From the NCBI GenBank assembly GCA_016124805.1, contig WGND01000009.1, forward strand, positions 1 to 64,000: 64,000 bases of DNA, given 5' to 3'. Under the pieces are notes generated by a model. That model was not told the DNA's origin and did no database searches. It worked only from the letters and a program-made list of their open reading frames with translations. The position numbers were made by a program, and so were the translations under genes. The stretch comes from Hyphomicrobiales bacterium. GTDB taxonomy: Bacteria > Pseudomonadota > Alphaproteobacteria > Parvibaculales > Parvibaculaceae. Below, one piece after another: positions 26,496-35,338 of this stretch; position 1 is the stretch's first letter; each line of letters begins with the position of its first letter.

Positions 26496-27266
26496 ATGCC
26501 CGAATTGACAATCAGCTATGCGGCGGCGGCTGCAGGTGGCCTGCTGAGTTTCCTCAGCCCCTGCGTGTTGCCGCTTGTGCCTGCCTATCTCTGCTTTATC
26601 GCGGGCACCTCGCTGGAAGAACTGACAAAAGAAGACAGCGCTGGCAACAGCCCCGTGCTCACGCAGCGCATCCTGCTTGGCGCCATCGGCTTCGTGCTCG
26701 GCTTTACCACCGTCTTCGTGTCGCTGGGCGCAACGGCATCGGCCATCAATCCCTATATTCTGGCGCATAAGGATATTCTGGGTCGCATCGCCGGCGTCAT
26801 CATCATCATTTTCGGCCTGCATTATATGGGGCTTTTCCGCATTGCCTTTCTGGACCGCGACGCCCGATTTCATATTGGCGGCACCGGTTTTGAAGAACGC
26901 CCGCTCTGGTCGCAGTTTCTGAGCCCCTATGTGCTGGGCCTTGCCTTCGCCTTTGGCTGGACGCCCTGCATCGGGCCCATTCTGGCAACCATCCTGACAA
27001 TTGCGGCCTCGCAGGAGAGCCTTTCCAGTGGCGTGACGTTGCTGACGGCCTATTCACTCGGCCTCGGCATTCCCTTTCTTGTGGCGGCCTTCGCCATTCG
27101 CGGTTTTCTGGCCTTTGCCGGAAAATTCCGCCGTCACATGAAGAAGGTCGAGATTGCCGCCGGCCTGCTGCTTGCCGTGACCGGCCTGCTGATGGTGACC
27201 GGCTCCTTTGAAAAGATTGCCGTTTTCCTGATCAACACCTTTCCATCCCTGGCAAAACTCGGGTAA
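26496..27266 (+). CDS. ccdA: CcdA-family thiol-disulfide transporter
   Basis: 256 residues, six membrane helices. The paired redox cysteines of the DsbD/CcdA core are present: Cys23 in LSPCVLPLVP and Cys158 in GWTPCIGPI, each followed by Pro as usual. The protein carries reducing power from cytosolic thioredoxin to the periplasm, for cytochrome c maturation or other thiol pathways. AGGGA precedes the ATG. No cytochrome c maturation genes lie nearby; it follows the TauE/TIGR02186 pair by 104 bp. Confidence 0.92.
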   Translation: MPELTISYAAAAAGGLLSFLSPCVLPLVPAYLCFIAGTSLEELTKEDSAGNSPVLTQRILLGAIGFVLGFTTVFVSLGATASAINPYILAHKDILGRIAGVIIIIFGLHYMGLFRIAFLDRDARFHIGGTGFEERPLWSQFLSPYVLGLAFAFGWTPCIGPILATILTIAASQESLSSGVTLLTAYSLGLGIPFLVAAFAIRGFLAFAGKFRRHMKKVEIAAGLLLAVTGLLMVTGSFEKIAVFLINTFPSLAKLG

Positions 27267-27326
27267 ATCCTGAAGATGAGGAAACGGGCGGCCGCAGGGC
27301 TGCCGCAGAAAAATTTTGTGAGTTCA

Positions 27327-27779
27327 ATGAAGATTGCCCCGAAACTCAACGCCGCCCAAATTCTGGGCTATAGCGGCCTGATCCCGCTTTATGTGCTGGC
27401 GATCAGTCTGGTGTTTGTCTGGCCGGGTGAAACGGGCGCAAAGCTTTTGCAGGCCGAAGTCTTCTACGCCGCCATCATTCTTTCCTTCCTCGGCGGCACG
27501 CGCTGGGGCATCGCCATGCGCTCAGGGCCCGATCACCAGCAGATCGGCGGGCTCTTTCTCACAACGCTGCCCGCGCTTATTGCCTGGCTGGTGCTCTTTG
27601 TCGGGCCGGTCAACCAGATGCTCATTCTGATGGCGGCCTTTGCGCTCGCCTTCATCGGGGATCGCGTTGTGGCGCGCAAGGGGCTGATGCCCGACTGGTA
27701 TGAACATATGCGCCTGACGCTGACACTGCTTTTTGAAATTGCGCTGGCCCTGACACTGGTGCGCATTCTCGCGCATTGA
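27327..27779 (+). CDS. DUF3429 membrane protein
   Basis: 150 residues from the ATG at 27327; an ATG at 27276 is possible but its ribosome site is too close. Five hydrophobic helices, with GGTRWGIAMR between the second and third, a hallmark of DUF3429. Function unknown. It ends directly at the stop codon of convergent pdeM, with no spacer. Confidence 0.78.
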   Translation: MKIAPKLNAAQILGYSGLIPLYVLAISLVFVWPGETGAKLLQAEVFYAAIILSFLGGTRWGIAMRSGPDHQQIGGLFLTTLPALIAWLVLFVGPVNQMLILMAAFALAFIGDRVVARKGLMPDWYEHMRLTLTLLFEIALALTLVRILAH

Positions 27780-28508
27780 TCAGTCCGCAGAAAGACGCGT
27801 TGCGGCGACTGGCACGACGGATTTTGCCCCCATCATCCAGGCATGGAATGACAAACCCGGCAGCAAGTCATCATAGGCGGCATCCAGCACATTGAGCCCG
27901 CCTGCATAGGCGCCGAAGGCCGGCATGATGAGACGCTGGCCGTCGCTTGCAAAACAGCGACGCCGCAAACGACGCCCCCGAATATGCACCGCCGCACAAG
28001 GATGGAGATGGCCCGCGATCTCGCCCGGCGCGGGTGCAGGCTGCGGTTCATGGCGCAGGCGCAAGGGGCCAATGGCCAAATGCGAGACGGCCCGCCCGCC
28101 CAGACCTTCCGGCGGCAGCGGATCGTGATTGCCTTCCATCCATATCCAGTCGGTGCGGCTGGCGAGCGCGCGAATTTTGGCGCGGTCATCCTCGGGCAGA
28201 CGTTCGCCGGCCAGCCTGTCATGGAAACTGTCGCCCAGCGCCACAAGACTGTCGGGCGCCAGACGGGCGATCAGGCTTTCAAGGCGGGCAAGCGTGGCGC
28301 GCGTGTCATATGGCGGCAGGGCAATGCCGCGGGCGGCAAAGGATGAACCTTTTTCCAGATGCAAATCGGCGACGATGAGCATGCGCTCCGCTGGCCACCA
28401 GAGCGCGCCTTCGGGCAGGGCTTCAACCATCGCCCCATTCACCCGCAATGTGGCGACAGGTTTGGCCGTCTCTTCGATGCCGGGGGTTTCAAACAAGTCG
28501 TGTGGCAT
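27780..28508 (-). CDS. pdeM: Ligase-associated phosphoesterase PdeM
   Basis: 242 residues from the ATG at 28508. A calcineurin-like metallophosphoesterase: DLHLEKGSSF, GDSFHD, GNHD and GHLHP are the metal-binding motifs in order. This small family is typically encoded with an Lhr-type helicase, an ATP-dependent DNA ligase and an exonuclease of a DNA-repair group. Here only the helicase is adjacent; the two genes overlap by 20 bp. Confidence 0.88.
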   Translation of the reverse strand: MPHDLFETPGIEETAKPVATLRVNGAMVEALPEGALWWPAERMLIVADLHLEKGSSFAARGIALPPYDTRATLARLESLIARLAPDSLVALGDSFHDRLAGERLPEDDRAKIRALASRTDWIWMEGNHDPLPPEGLGGRAVSHLAIGPLRLRHEPQPAPAPGEIAGHLHPCAAVHIRGRRLRRRCFASDGQRLIMPAFGAYAGGLNVLDAAYDDLLPGLSFHAWMMGAKSVVPVAATRLSAD

Positions 28509-31053
28509 CTTCAATCAGACTGTCGGCAGCTTCAGACAACAGGGCTTCATTGGCTTCACCATTGACTGATTCCTTGCCGATATCGAGCAGCACGGGGACG
28601 GCCAGCGGCGAGACACGATCAAGCCGCTGAAGCCCGATCTTGCCCCGGATGCGCTTCAGCATATCGCCGAGACGGCCAATATCGAGCAGACCCGTTGTCG
28701 CATCGGCATAGGTGGCGCGCAGGAGGATATGATCAGGCTCATGCTCGCGCAGGACATTATAGATGAGGTCGGAGGAGAATGTGACCTGTCGCCCGGTCTT
28801 TTCCTTGCCAGGAAAGCGTCGTTCGATGAGACCAGAGATCACGGCGCAATCCCGGAAGGTGCGCTTGAGCAGGCTTGATTCAGCGAGCCAGTTTTCCAGA
28901 TCGTCGCCCAGCATGTCCTGTGCAAAAAGCTCATCCATCGGCAATTGCCCGCGCTCGGCCATGAGGCCGACATCGCGCAGACACCAGATCGCCAATGCAT
29001 AATCCGAGGCCACAAAGCCAAGCGGGCGGGCCCCTGCCCGATCAAGCCGCCGGGTGAGCAGCATGCCCAATGTCTGATGCGCCAGACGCCCTTCAAAGGG
29101 GTAGCAGACAAGATAAAACTTGTCGGCGCGGGGAAAGGTTTCGACCAGCAGTTCCCCTTCGCGCGGCAGGCGCGAGCGCCATTGCTGCATCTTCAACCAT
29201 TCTCCCACCTGTGTGGGCAGGCTGCCCCAGTCTGACGGGGTCGCCAGCATATGACGGACACGGGCCGCCAGATGGGTGGAGAGCGGAAACTTGCCGCCCA
29301 TATAGCTCGGGATCATGGGGTCACCGGTCTTGCCAATCGAGACCAGCGCCTCGGTTTCGGCAAGCCCTTCAAAAGCGAGCATGCGACCGGCAAACAGGAA
29401 TGTGTCGCCCGGCGTCAACTGATCGACGAAATATTCCTCGATCTCGCCCAGATAGCGCCCGCCACCGCCGCCCATGGGCCGTTTGCCGCGACGAATGAGG
29501 CGCACCTTCAGCATGGGTGCTTCAACAATGGTGCCGACATTCATCCGGTATTGCTGAATGACGGATGGACTTGCCGCGCGCAGGCGCCTGTCGCCTTCCA
29601 GCGGCCTGTTGGGACGCAGCCGTGCAAAGCGGTCATAGGTTTTGAGGGCGTAGCCGCCTGTCGAGACAAAATTTACAACGCGGTCAAATGTGTCGCGTGT
29701 CATCGCACTATAGGGCGCGGCGGAAATGACCTCCGTATAAAGATCATCCGGCTCAAAGGGCGCGGAGCAGGCCAGCCCCAGAACATGCTGGGCGAGCACA
29801 TCAAGCGCGCCATCGCGCGCGATCATGCCATCCTGCGCGCCTTCAAGGGCGGCTGTCCGGGCGGCCTCGCATTCCAGCACCTCAAAGCGGTTGGCCGGCA
29901 CAAGCAGTGCCCGACTTGGCTCATCAAGACGGTGATTGGCGCGGCCGATACGCTGCAACAAACGGCTGGCGCCCTTGGGCGCGCCCATATTGATGACGAG
30001 ATCGACCTCGCCCCAGTCGATGCCAAGATCAAGGGTGGAGGTACAGACCACGGCCCGCAGCGTGCCCGCCGCCATGGCCGCCTCGACCTTGCGACGGCTT
30101 TCCACCGCCAGCGAGCCGTGATGCAAGGCGATGGGCAGGTTGTCCTCGTTGAGATGCCACAATTCCTGAAAGACATATTCGGCTTGCGACCGCGTGTTCA
30201 CAAAAACAAGCGACATGCGGTTCCTGCCGATGGCGTCGTAGACAGCAGGCAGCGCATGGCGCGCGGAATGGCCGGACCAGGGAATGCGCGCTTCCGTGTC
30301 GGGGTCTTCTGCCGAGGGTGAGGCCGCCATGATGCGGATCTGCGGCACGGCGCCGGGCGGCGCGATAATAATCTCGCTCAAGCTCTCCCGGCCCGGCAGC
30401 TGTGGCATGAGATAGCGACGCAGCATGTCGGGTTCGGCAACCGTTGCCGAGAGGCCCACCCGGCGCATCTGCGGGGCGAGGCGCGAAAGCCGCGCAAGAC
30501 CGAGCGCCAGCAGGTCGCCGCGTTTGGAATTGGCGAGCGCATGCAGCTCATCAAGCACCACACAGTCAAGCGAGCCGAAGAAGCTGGCCGCATCGGGATA
30601 GGAGAGAAGCAGCGCCAGCTGCTCGGGCGTGGTCATGAGAATGTCGGGCGGGTCACGCCGTTGTCTGAGGCGACGATTGCCGGGCGTGTCACCCGTGCGG
30701 GTTTCAACACGCAGGTCGAGCCCCATTTCGGCAATGGGCGTTTCAAGATTTCGCTTCACGTCAACGGCCAGCGCCTTGAGCGGCGAAATATAGAGCGTGT
30801 GGAGATGGCCTGCCCGACGCGGCTTCTCCGTGAGATCAATCAGACTTGGCAGAAAGCCCGCCATGGTCTTGCCGGCCCCTGTCGGGGCGATCAGCAGAAC
30901 GGACTTCCCGGCGCGTGCCTTGGCGAGCAATTCAAGCTGATGGCTGCGAGGCGACCAGCCGCGCGTGGCAAACCAGGCGGCAAAGGCTGCGGGCAGGGTT
31001 TCTGCCGCCCTCCCCTCTCCCGCCTGCCTTATTGCGCCAGTCTGTTCTGTCAT
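28489..31053 (-). CDS. Ligase-associated DEXH-box DNA helicase (Lhr-like)
   Basis: 854 residues from the ATG at 31053 (a GTG at 31080 is the alternative; a TATAGT box 15 bases before the ATG could even make the message leaderless). Superfamily 2 helicase: APTGAGKT (residues 56-63), DELH in the Walker B position, SATV, and the arginine-finger motif LLQRIGRANHR. An Lhr winged-helix/C-terminal domain follows. It is a 3'-5' helicase of the DNA damage response set with PdeM. Divergent from the small membrane protein at 31185. Confidence 0.9.
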   Translation of the reverse strand: MTEQTGAIRQAGEGRAAETLPAAFAAWFATRGWSPRSHQLELLAKARAGKSVLLIAPTGAGKTMAGFLPSLIDLTEKPRRAGHLHTLYISPLKALAVDVKRNLETPIAEMGLDLRVETRTGDTPGNRRLRQRRDPPDILMTTPEQLALLLSYPDAASFFGSLDCVVLDELHALANSKRGDLLALGLARLSRLAPQMRRVGLSATVAEPDMLRRYLMPQLPGRESLSEIIIAPPGAVPQIRIMAASPSAEDPDTEARIPWSGHSARHALPAVYDAIGRNRMSLVFVNTRSQAEYVFQELWHLNEDNLPIALHHGSLAVESRRKVEAAMAAGTLRAVVCTSTLDLGIDWGEVDLVINMGAPKGASRLLQRIGRANHRLDEPSRALLVPANRFEVLECEAARTAALEGAQDGMIARDGALDVLAQHVLGLACSAPFEPDDLYTEVISAAPYSAMTRDTFDRVVNFVSTGGYALKTYDRFARLRPNRPLEGDRRLRAASPSVIQQYRMNVGTIVEAPMLKVRLIRRGKRPMGGGGGRYLGEIEEYFVDQLTPGDTFLFAGRMLAFEGLAETEALVSIGKTGDPMIPSYMGGKFPLSTHLAARVRHMLATPSDWGSLPTQVGEWLKMQQWRSRLPREGELLVETFPRADKFYLVCYPFEGRLAHQTLGMLLTRRLDRAGARPLGFVASDYALAIWCLRDVGLMAERGQLPMDELFAQDMLGDDLENWLAESSLLKRTFRDCAVISGLIERRFPGKEKTGRQVTFSSDLIYNVLREHEPDHILLRATYADATTGLLDIGRLGDMLKRIRGKIGLQRLDRVSPLAVPVLLDIGKESVNGEANEALLSEAADSLIEDATRLV

Positions 31054-31184
31054 GATGGTGAGACTATAAAGGGTTAACACCGGAAGCCCTATGGCTGAGG
31101 AAAACTCCCCAATGGCGCATTTTCTGGGTAGTATGCGGCGAAACGGACCCGACGGGCCCCATGCGCGAAAAGGTGGAGCAGCAG

Positions 31185-31454
31185 ATGAACAGTTTTTTTG
31201 GCGGACCGGTTTTACCGACCCTACTCAAGCTGGTGATTGCTTCTGTTGCCGTCGGCATTGTGCTTGCCGTCTTCGGCATTCAACCGGTTGACCTGTGGCG
31301 CGATTTTCTCGATACCATTGGCCGCATCTGGCAGATGGGCTTTGACGCGATCGACTGGTCGTTCCGCTATCTGCTGCTTGGCGCCGTCGTGGTGATTCCG
31401 ATTTTCATTCTGGTGCGTCTCTGGTCGCTCCTGGTCGAACGCAAGAAAGACTGA
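31185..31454 (+). CDS. DUF6460 small membrane protein
   Basis: 89 residues from the ATG at 31185, six bases after GGTGGAG. Two membrane helices (about 11-32 and 61-80) and a short basic tail. The opening SFFGGPVLPTLLKLVIASVAVGIVLAVFGI pattern, in parts, is that of DUF6460, found in alphaproteobacteria. Function unknown. Confidence 0.75.
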   Translation: MNSFFGGPVLPTLLKLVIASVAVGIVLAVFGIQPVDLWRDFLDTIGRIWQMGFDAIDWSFRYLLLGAVVVIPIFILVRLWSLLVERKKD

Positions 31455-31457
31455 ACC

Positions 31458-32435
31458 TTAGTCACAGGTGATGACGACCTTGCCGATGGCCTTTCTGTCC
31501 TGCAGCAGGCGCATGGCATCGACTGCTTTTTCCAGCGGGAATGTGGCGCAGACATAGGGCGAAATTTTCCCCTCGGCGGCCCATTGGTCAATCGTTTCCA
31601 GATTACGCCGCCCGGCTTCCGGATTGTTGCGGCCATATTCGCCCGCCCGCAGGCCGACCACCGAAAAGCCCTTGATGAGCGGCATGTTGACCGAGATGGT
31701 GGGGATGCGGCCACTGGTGAAGCCAACAACCAGCAACCGCCCGTTAAACGCGATGCAGCGCACGCTCTCATCGAAGACATCGCCACCCACCGGATCAAAA
31801 ATCACATCAGCGCCGCGCCCATCGGTGAGCTCTTTCACCTTTTCGCGAAAGCCGGTCGTGACATTGATGACGTGATCAGCGCCGCGCTCTTTCACGGTCT
31901 TGAGTTTTTCATCCGAGGCCGATGTGGCAATGACTTTTGCGCCCAGCAGGCGACCGACATCGACAGCGGCAAGCCCCACCCCGCCCGAACTGCCATGAAC
32001 GAGCAATGTCTCACCCGGCTGCAGATTGGCGCGGATCACAAGCCCTACATAGGCCGTGAGATAGGCTGCCGGATAGGCTGCCGCCGTGATGAAGTCGAGG
32101 CCTTTGGGCTTGGCGCGTGTCGAGATCGCCAGCACATTGGCTTCCTCGGCAAAGCCGCCGGAGCGCATGCCGGTGACGACTTCATCACCAATCGCAAAGC
32201 CCGTCACCTCGGCACCAATATCGGTGACGATGCCAGCGCCTTCCATGCCGGGTGAAAAAGGCAATTGCGGCTTGTATTGATATTTTCCCTGCACCATCAG
32301 GATGTCGGGGAAGTTGACGGCGCAGGCCTTGAGCCGTACGCGCAACTCGCCCTTGCCGGGTGGCGGCAGCGTGATCTCTTCCATCCGCAGCACATTGATG
32401 TCGTCGGAAAGTTCATTCACCCGCATGGCGTGCAT
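31458..32435 (-). CDS. NADPH:quinone oxidoreductase family protein
   Basis: 325 residues of the medium-chain dehydrogenase/reductase superfamily without the zinc ligands: a GroES-like N-domain (AVNFPDILMVQGKYQ, PFSPGMEGAGIV) and a Rossmann domain with VHGSSGGVGLAAVD for NADPH. AGAGGA is eight bases upstream of the ATG. It reduces quinones or enoyl compounds; the exact substrate is unknown. Convergent with DUF6460, ending 3 bp away. Confidence 0.88.
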   Translation of the reverse strand: MHAMRVNELSDDINVLRMEEITLPPPGKGELRVRLKACAVNFPDILMVQGKYQYKPQLPFSPGMEGAGIVTDIGAEVTGFAIGDEVVTGMRSGGFAEEANVLAISTRAKPKGLDFITAAAYPAAYLTAYVGLVIRANLQPGETLLVHGSSGGVGLAAVDVGRLLGAKVIATSASDEKLKTVKERGADHVINVTTGFREKVKELTDGRGADVIFDPVGGDVFDESVRCIAFNGRLLVVGFTSGRIPTISVNMPLIKGFSVVGLRAGEYGRNNPEAGRRNLETIDQWAAEGKISPYVCATFPLEKAVDAMRLLQDRKAIGKVVITCD

Positions 32436-32488
32436 GGTGGCATCCTCTTGTTGTTTTTCTTCAGCCTAGAGGAGGGCGCACCCGAGTT

Positions 32489-33061
32489 CTAGAGCGCGCC
32501 CAGCGAATGCAGCAGGGCGACCGCGCCCAGTGCCATAAAGATGGCGGCGGCGGCACCGCGCACAAGCTGCATGGGAATGCGGCTGGCCGCCTTTTCCCCG
32601 AGGAAAACGGCAGGCACATCAGCCAGCATCATGCCCGCTGTCGTGCCCGCCACAACAAGCCACAAATCCTGAAAGCGGGCAGCGAAGGCAGCTGTGGCGA
32701 TCTGGGTCTTGTCGCCCATTTCAACGAGAAAGAAAGCAATTGTTGTGGCAAGGAAAGGCCCGAAGCGGCTTTCATGCGGCGCCTCGTCATCATCCAGCTT
32801 GTCGGGGATGAGCATCCAGATCCCCATGGCAAAAAAGGAGAGCGCCAATATCCATGACAGCATTGTTTCGGTGAGCCATTCGGCCAGGATGATGCCGACA
32901 TAGCCGGCCATGAGATGATTGAAAATCGTTGCGACGAAAATGCCCGCGATCACCGCCATGGGCGCGCGAAAGCGTACGGCGAGCACGAAGGCGAGCAATT
33001 GTGTCTTGTCACCAATTTCGGCAAAGGCCACGCCGAAGAGGGAAATGAGAAAAGCATCCAT
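32489..33061 (-). CDS. GDT1/TMEM165-family cation (Mn) exporter
   Basis: 190 residues from the ATG at 33061. A longer frame to 33124 runs over the mRNA leader and is not protein-like. Six membrane helices in two inverted halves, each with the family signature E-x-G-D-K-T: AEIGDKTQ (about residues 14-21) and VEMGDKTQ (about 111-118). Bacterial members include manganese exporters. The leader holds a yybP-ykoY riboswitch, which fits export of excess Mn2+. Confidence 0.92.
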   Translation of the reverse strand: MDAFLISLFGVAFAEIGDKTQLLAFVLAVRFRAPMAVIAGIFVATIFNHLMAGYVGIILAEWLTETMLSWILALSFFAMGIWMLIPDKLDDDEAPHESRFGPFLATTIAFFLVEMGDKTQIATAAFAARFQDLWLVVAGTTAGMMLADVPAVFLGEKAASRIPMQLVRGAAAAIFMALGAVALLHSLGAL

Positions 33062-33076
33062 TTGAAAATTCCACGG

Positions 33077-33106
33077 GGCGCGTTCAACCAATGACTTGCA
33101 CGCGCC
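33077..33106 (-). promoter_or_regulatory. Expression-platform hairpin candidate
   Basis: GGCGCGT/ACGCGCC, 7 perfect pairs with a 16-nt loop, between the riboswitch core and the start codon at 33061. Its 3' arm ends 15 bases before the ATG, next to GTGGA, so it may act by masking the ribosome site; no long U-run follows. Confidence 0.5.
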
Positions 33107-33130
33107 GCCGCCCGGAGACAGCACGTCAAG

Positions 33131-33290
33131 CCAAAGGTCTCGTCAGTTCAAACCGGCAAACCGGATTTGAATGTGAATGCCATGGCGCAGGCGGCTCGTT
33201 TCGCGCGTGCCAAGTCTGTTGACATCCACCCCTCTCACACAATTGATCTGCCGTGCAGATATTGGCGGAAGGCGGCTACTCCCCTAAGGA
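33131..33290 (-). ncRNA. yybP-ykoY (manganese) riboswitch
   Basis: Read on the minus strand, the 5' part has AGGGGAGTAGCCGCC, the hallmark of the class; the middle has GTCAACAGACTTGGC (33209-33223); the 3' part has CTGACGAGACCTTTGG. These are the conserved loop and junction segments of the yybP-ykoY aptamer in the right order, with CCUUAGG and CCUUUGG able to close an imperfect P1 stem. The class binds Mn2+ and activates exporter genes. It precedes the GDT1-family gene directly. Confidence 0.88.
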
Positions 33291-33338
33291 CGCGCGTTCA
33301 ATAACACATCCATTTTTGCAAAACAAATGCCCGGCCTG

Positions 33339-34373
33339 TCAGGCTTTGACCCGCAGGGCGGTGGCGAGATCCGTTGCCAGTTCCTCGCAAGCCTGACGGG
33401 CGGCCGGAATCATGCCCCCCATGGCGGTGAAGGCATGAACCTGCGTGTCGTAGCAATGATAGGTGACCGGCACGCCCGCCTCGCGCAGACGGTCGGCATA
33501 GGCTGCGCCCTGATCGCGCAGCGGGTCGAAACCGGCCGTCGCCACAATGGCGCGCGGCAGGCCGGACAGGTCACTGGCTTTCATCACGGAGACGCGGGTG
33601 TCCTTGCCTTCTTCGGGGCTGTTGAGATAGTGCCCCATGAACCAGTCCATCACATCTTTTGTCAGCGGATACACTTCCGCACAGCTCTCCATGGAGCCGC
33701 CTGTCGCTTCCAGATCGGTCATGGGATAGATCAGAAGCTGCACAGAGGGGCCCTGTTCGCCCGCCGCCTTCATGGTTTGCGAAACCACAGCAGAGAGATA
33801 GCCACCTGCGCTGTCGCCGCCCACGGCGATATTGCCGGGCAGCATGCCGAGCGTCACGGCATTGGCCTTGGCCCAGCGGAAAGCGGTGATGGCGTCATCG
33901 ACGGCTGCAGGAAACTTGTGCTCGGGCGCCATGCGGTAATCGACCGAGAGCACCACACAGCCTGCGATTTCCGACAGCATGGTGCAGAAGCTGTGGCAGG
34001 TTTCGAGATTGCCGATGACGCAGCCACCCATGTGAAAATAAATGAGCCCCGGCAAGGCGCCTGAGGCTTGCGAGGGGGCATAGCGGCGCGCCGGAATGCG
34101 GCCCGTCGGGCCTGGAATGCTCATATCCGTGATGGTGACATCAGGACGCGGCGCGGCATCCAGCATCGCCAGACCGGCATTGCTGAGGTCGCGCATCTGC
34201 TCGACGGTCATATCGTTCACGTTGGGGCCCCTGGCACCCTGTGCGGCTATGAACTGCGCCCGCGGGTCCATGACGCGACCATCAATTTCGATGGGCGGGC
34301 GGCCCGACAGTTTCACAAGCCAGCGACCGGGAAGCATCATCATCAGACGCAGAATAAATTTTTGCAGAGACAT
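33339..34373 (-). CDS. Alpha/beta hydrolase, hormone-sensitive lipase family
   Basis: 344 residues. HSL-family esterase: an oxyanion motif HMGG at residues 114-117 (usually HGGG), the VDYRMAPEHKFPAAVDD strand/helix, the nucleophile elbow GGDSAGG with Ser188, and DPLRDQG and the His of QVHAF near the C-terminus. The second Gly-to-Met change in the oxyanion motif is unusual but the two glycines that matter most remain. AGAGGA lies before the ATG. It follows a TetR gene on the same strand by 38 bp, so the regulator may control it. Confidence 0.88.
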   Translation of the reverse strand: MSLQKFILRLMMMLPGRWLVKLSGRPPIEIDGRVMDPRAQFIAAQGARGPNVNDMTVEQMRDLSNAGLAMLDAAPRPDVTITDMSIPGPTGRIPARRYAPSQASGALPGLIYFHMGGCVIGNLETCHSFCTMLSEIAGCVVLSVDYRMAPEHKFPAAVDDAITAFRWAKANAVTLGMLPGNIAVGGDSAGGYLSAVVSQTMKAAGEQGPSVQLLIYPMTDLEATGGSMESCAEVYPLTKDVMDWFMGHYLNSPEEGKDTRVSVMKASDLSGLPRAIVATAGFDPLRDQGAAYADRLREAGVPVTYHCYDTQVHAFTAMGGMIPAARQACEELATDLATALRVKA

Positions 34374-34411
34374 GACTGTCCTCTTGTTATGTCGGGAAAT
34401 AAGGCCCGGAT

Positions 34412-35056
34412 TTATTTCGGCTGCAGCGCCTTGTAGCCCTGAATCACCAGTGTCGTGGCAAAAGCCGCGGCCTGTTCAGGATCAGGTTTGGCGCGCGCCA
34501 GCATGCGATCACCGATCTCCATGGCAATGCCGACAACGGCGGCCATGAGGAATTCGGAATCAACGGCAGGCAGGATACCGTTGCGGATATCCTCTTCGAT
34601 ATATTCGCGAATTTCTTCAAAACCGGCAACGATCTCCGGCGTATCCATGCGCACACGCAGCGCATTGGGATTGCGCCGCATGATATGGAAGGTTTCCATG
34701 TCGGCTGCCAGATATTCGAAATAGGCGTGATAGGCGTTGCGAATGAATTCATCAAAGGTGCGCGAGCGGATGCGCTCGGCGCGGATGCGCGGACGAATGC
34801 GCATCATCCCCTCATCCATCAGCGCTTCGAAGACTTCTTCCTTCGATTTGAAATAATTGTAGAAGGTGCCTGAGGCGAGCCCGGTTTTGCGGATGATGTC
34901 GCGCACCGTGGTTTCGCCATAGCCGAGTTCGGCAAAGACCTCGCGTGCGGCATTCAGGATCGATTCCCGATTGGCAAGCTTCGTCTGTTCCCTCTTGCCG
35001 AGCTTTCCCGATGTCTTCTCCACATCATTCAGCTCCACCAAATCCGTATCGGCCAT
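34412..35056 (-). CDS. TetR-family transcriptional regulator
   Basis: 214 residues from the ATG at 35056, seven bases after AGGA; the frame extends upstream but without protein character. The TetR helix-turn-helix is at about residues 32-75 (ESILNAAREVFAELGYGETTVRDIIRKTGLASGTFYNYFKSKEEVF, seen in sections). The C-terminal ligand domain is of unknown specificity. It is upstream of the HSL-type hydrolase and divergent from two thioesterase genes, so a fatty-acyl or ester ligand is plausible by context. Confidence 0.88.
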   Translation of the reverse strand: MADTDLVELNDVEKTSGKLGKREQTKLANRESILNAAREVFAELGYGETTVRDIIRKTGLASGTFYNYFKSKEEVFEALMDEGMMRIRPRIRAERIRSRTFDEFIRNAYHAYFEYLAADMETFHIMRRNPNALRVRMDTPEIVAGFEEIREYIEEDIRNGILPAVDSEFLMAAVVGIAMEIGDRMLARAKPDPEQAAAFATTLVIQGYKALQPK

Positions 35057-35338
35057 CTCACTATCCTGCTTACTGCTCGCCATCCCGCCGGGCCGACCGG
35101 TCTGATGGACCGAACAGACGAATTTCTGACACCAGACTGTTGTGCCAGCCCCCCGGCTCAAAAGTGACATTATTCTATCATTCTCTGTCGGCAAAGGCTG
35201 TGGGATAATGCCATCAGCAGAAAATACAGCAGAATCAACCGATTTTTGATTCTGAGGCCTCCGTCTGGTTGACGGCAAGCCCTTGCCGAAGCCAAATTGA
35301 TGCCGCCTGTCGTCACGCCGTCGAAAGAAAGAAAAACA

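Noticed and set aside
33062-33124. N-terminal extension of the GDT1 gene
   Set aside because: It covers the riboswitch expression platform; the residues are not membrane-like and the E-x-G-D-K-T protein starts naturally at 33061.
35057-35338. Possible TetR palindrome (GACA...TGTC around 35166-35190)
   Set aside because: Only the outer four bases pair; the inner 16 do not, so it is not a convincing operator.
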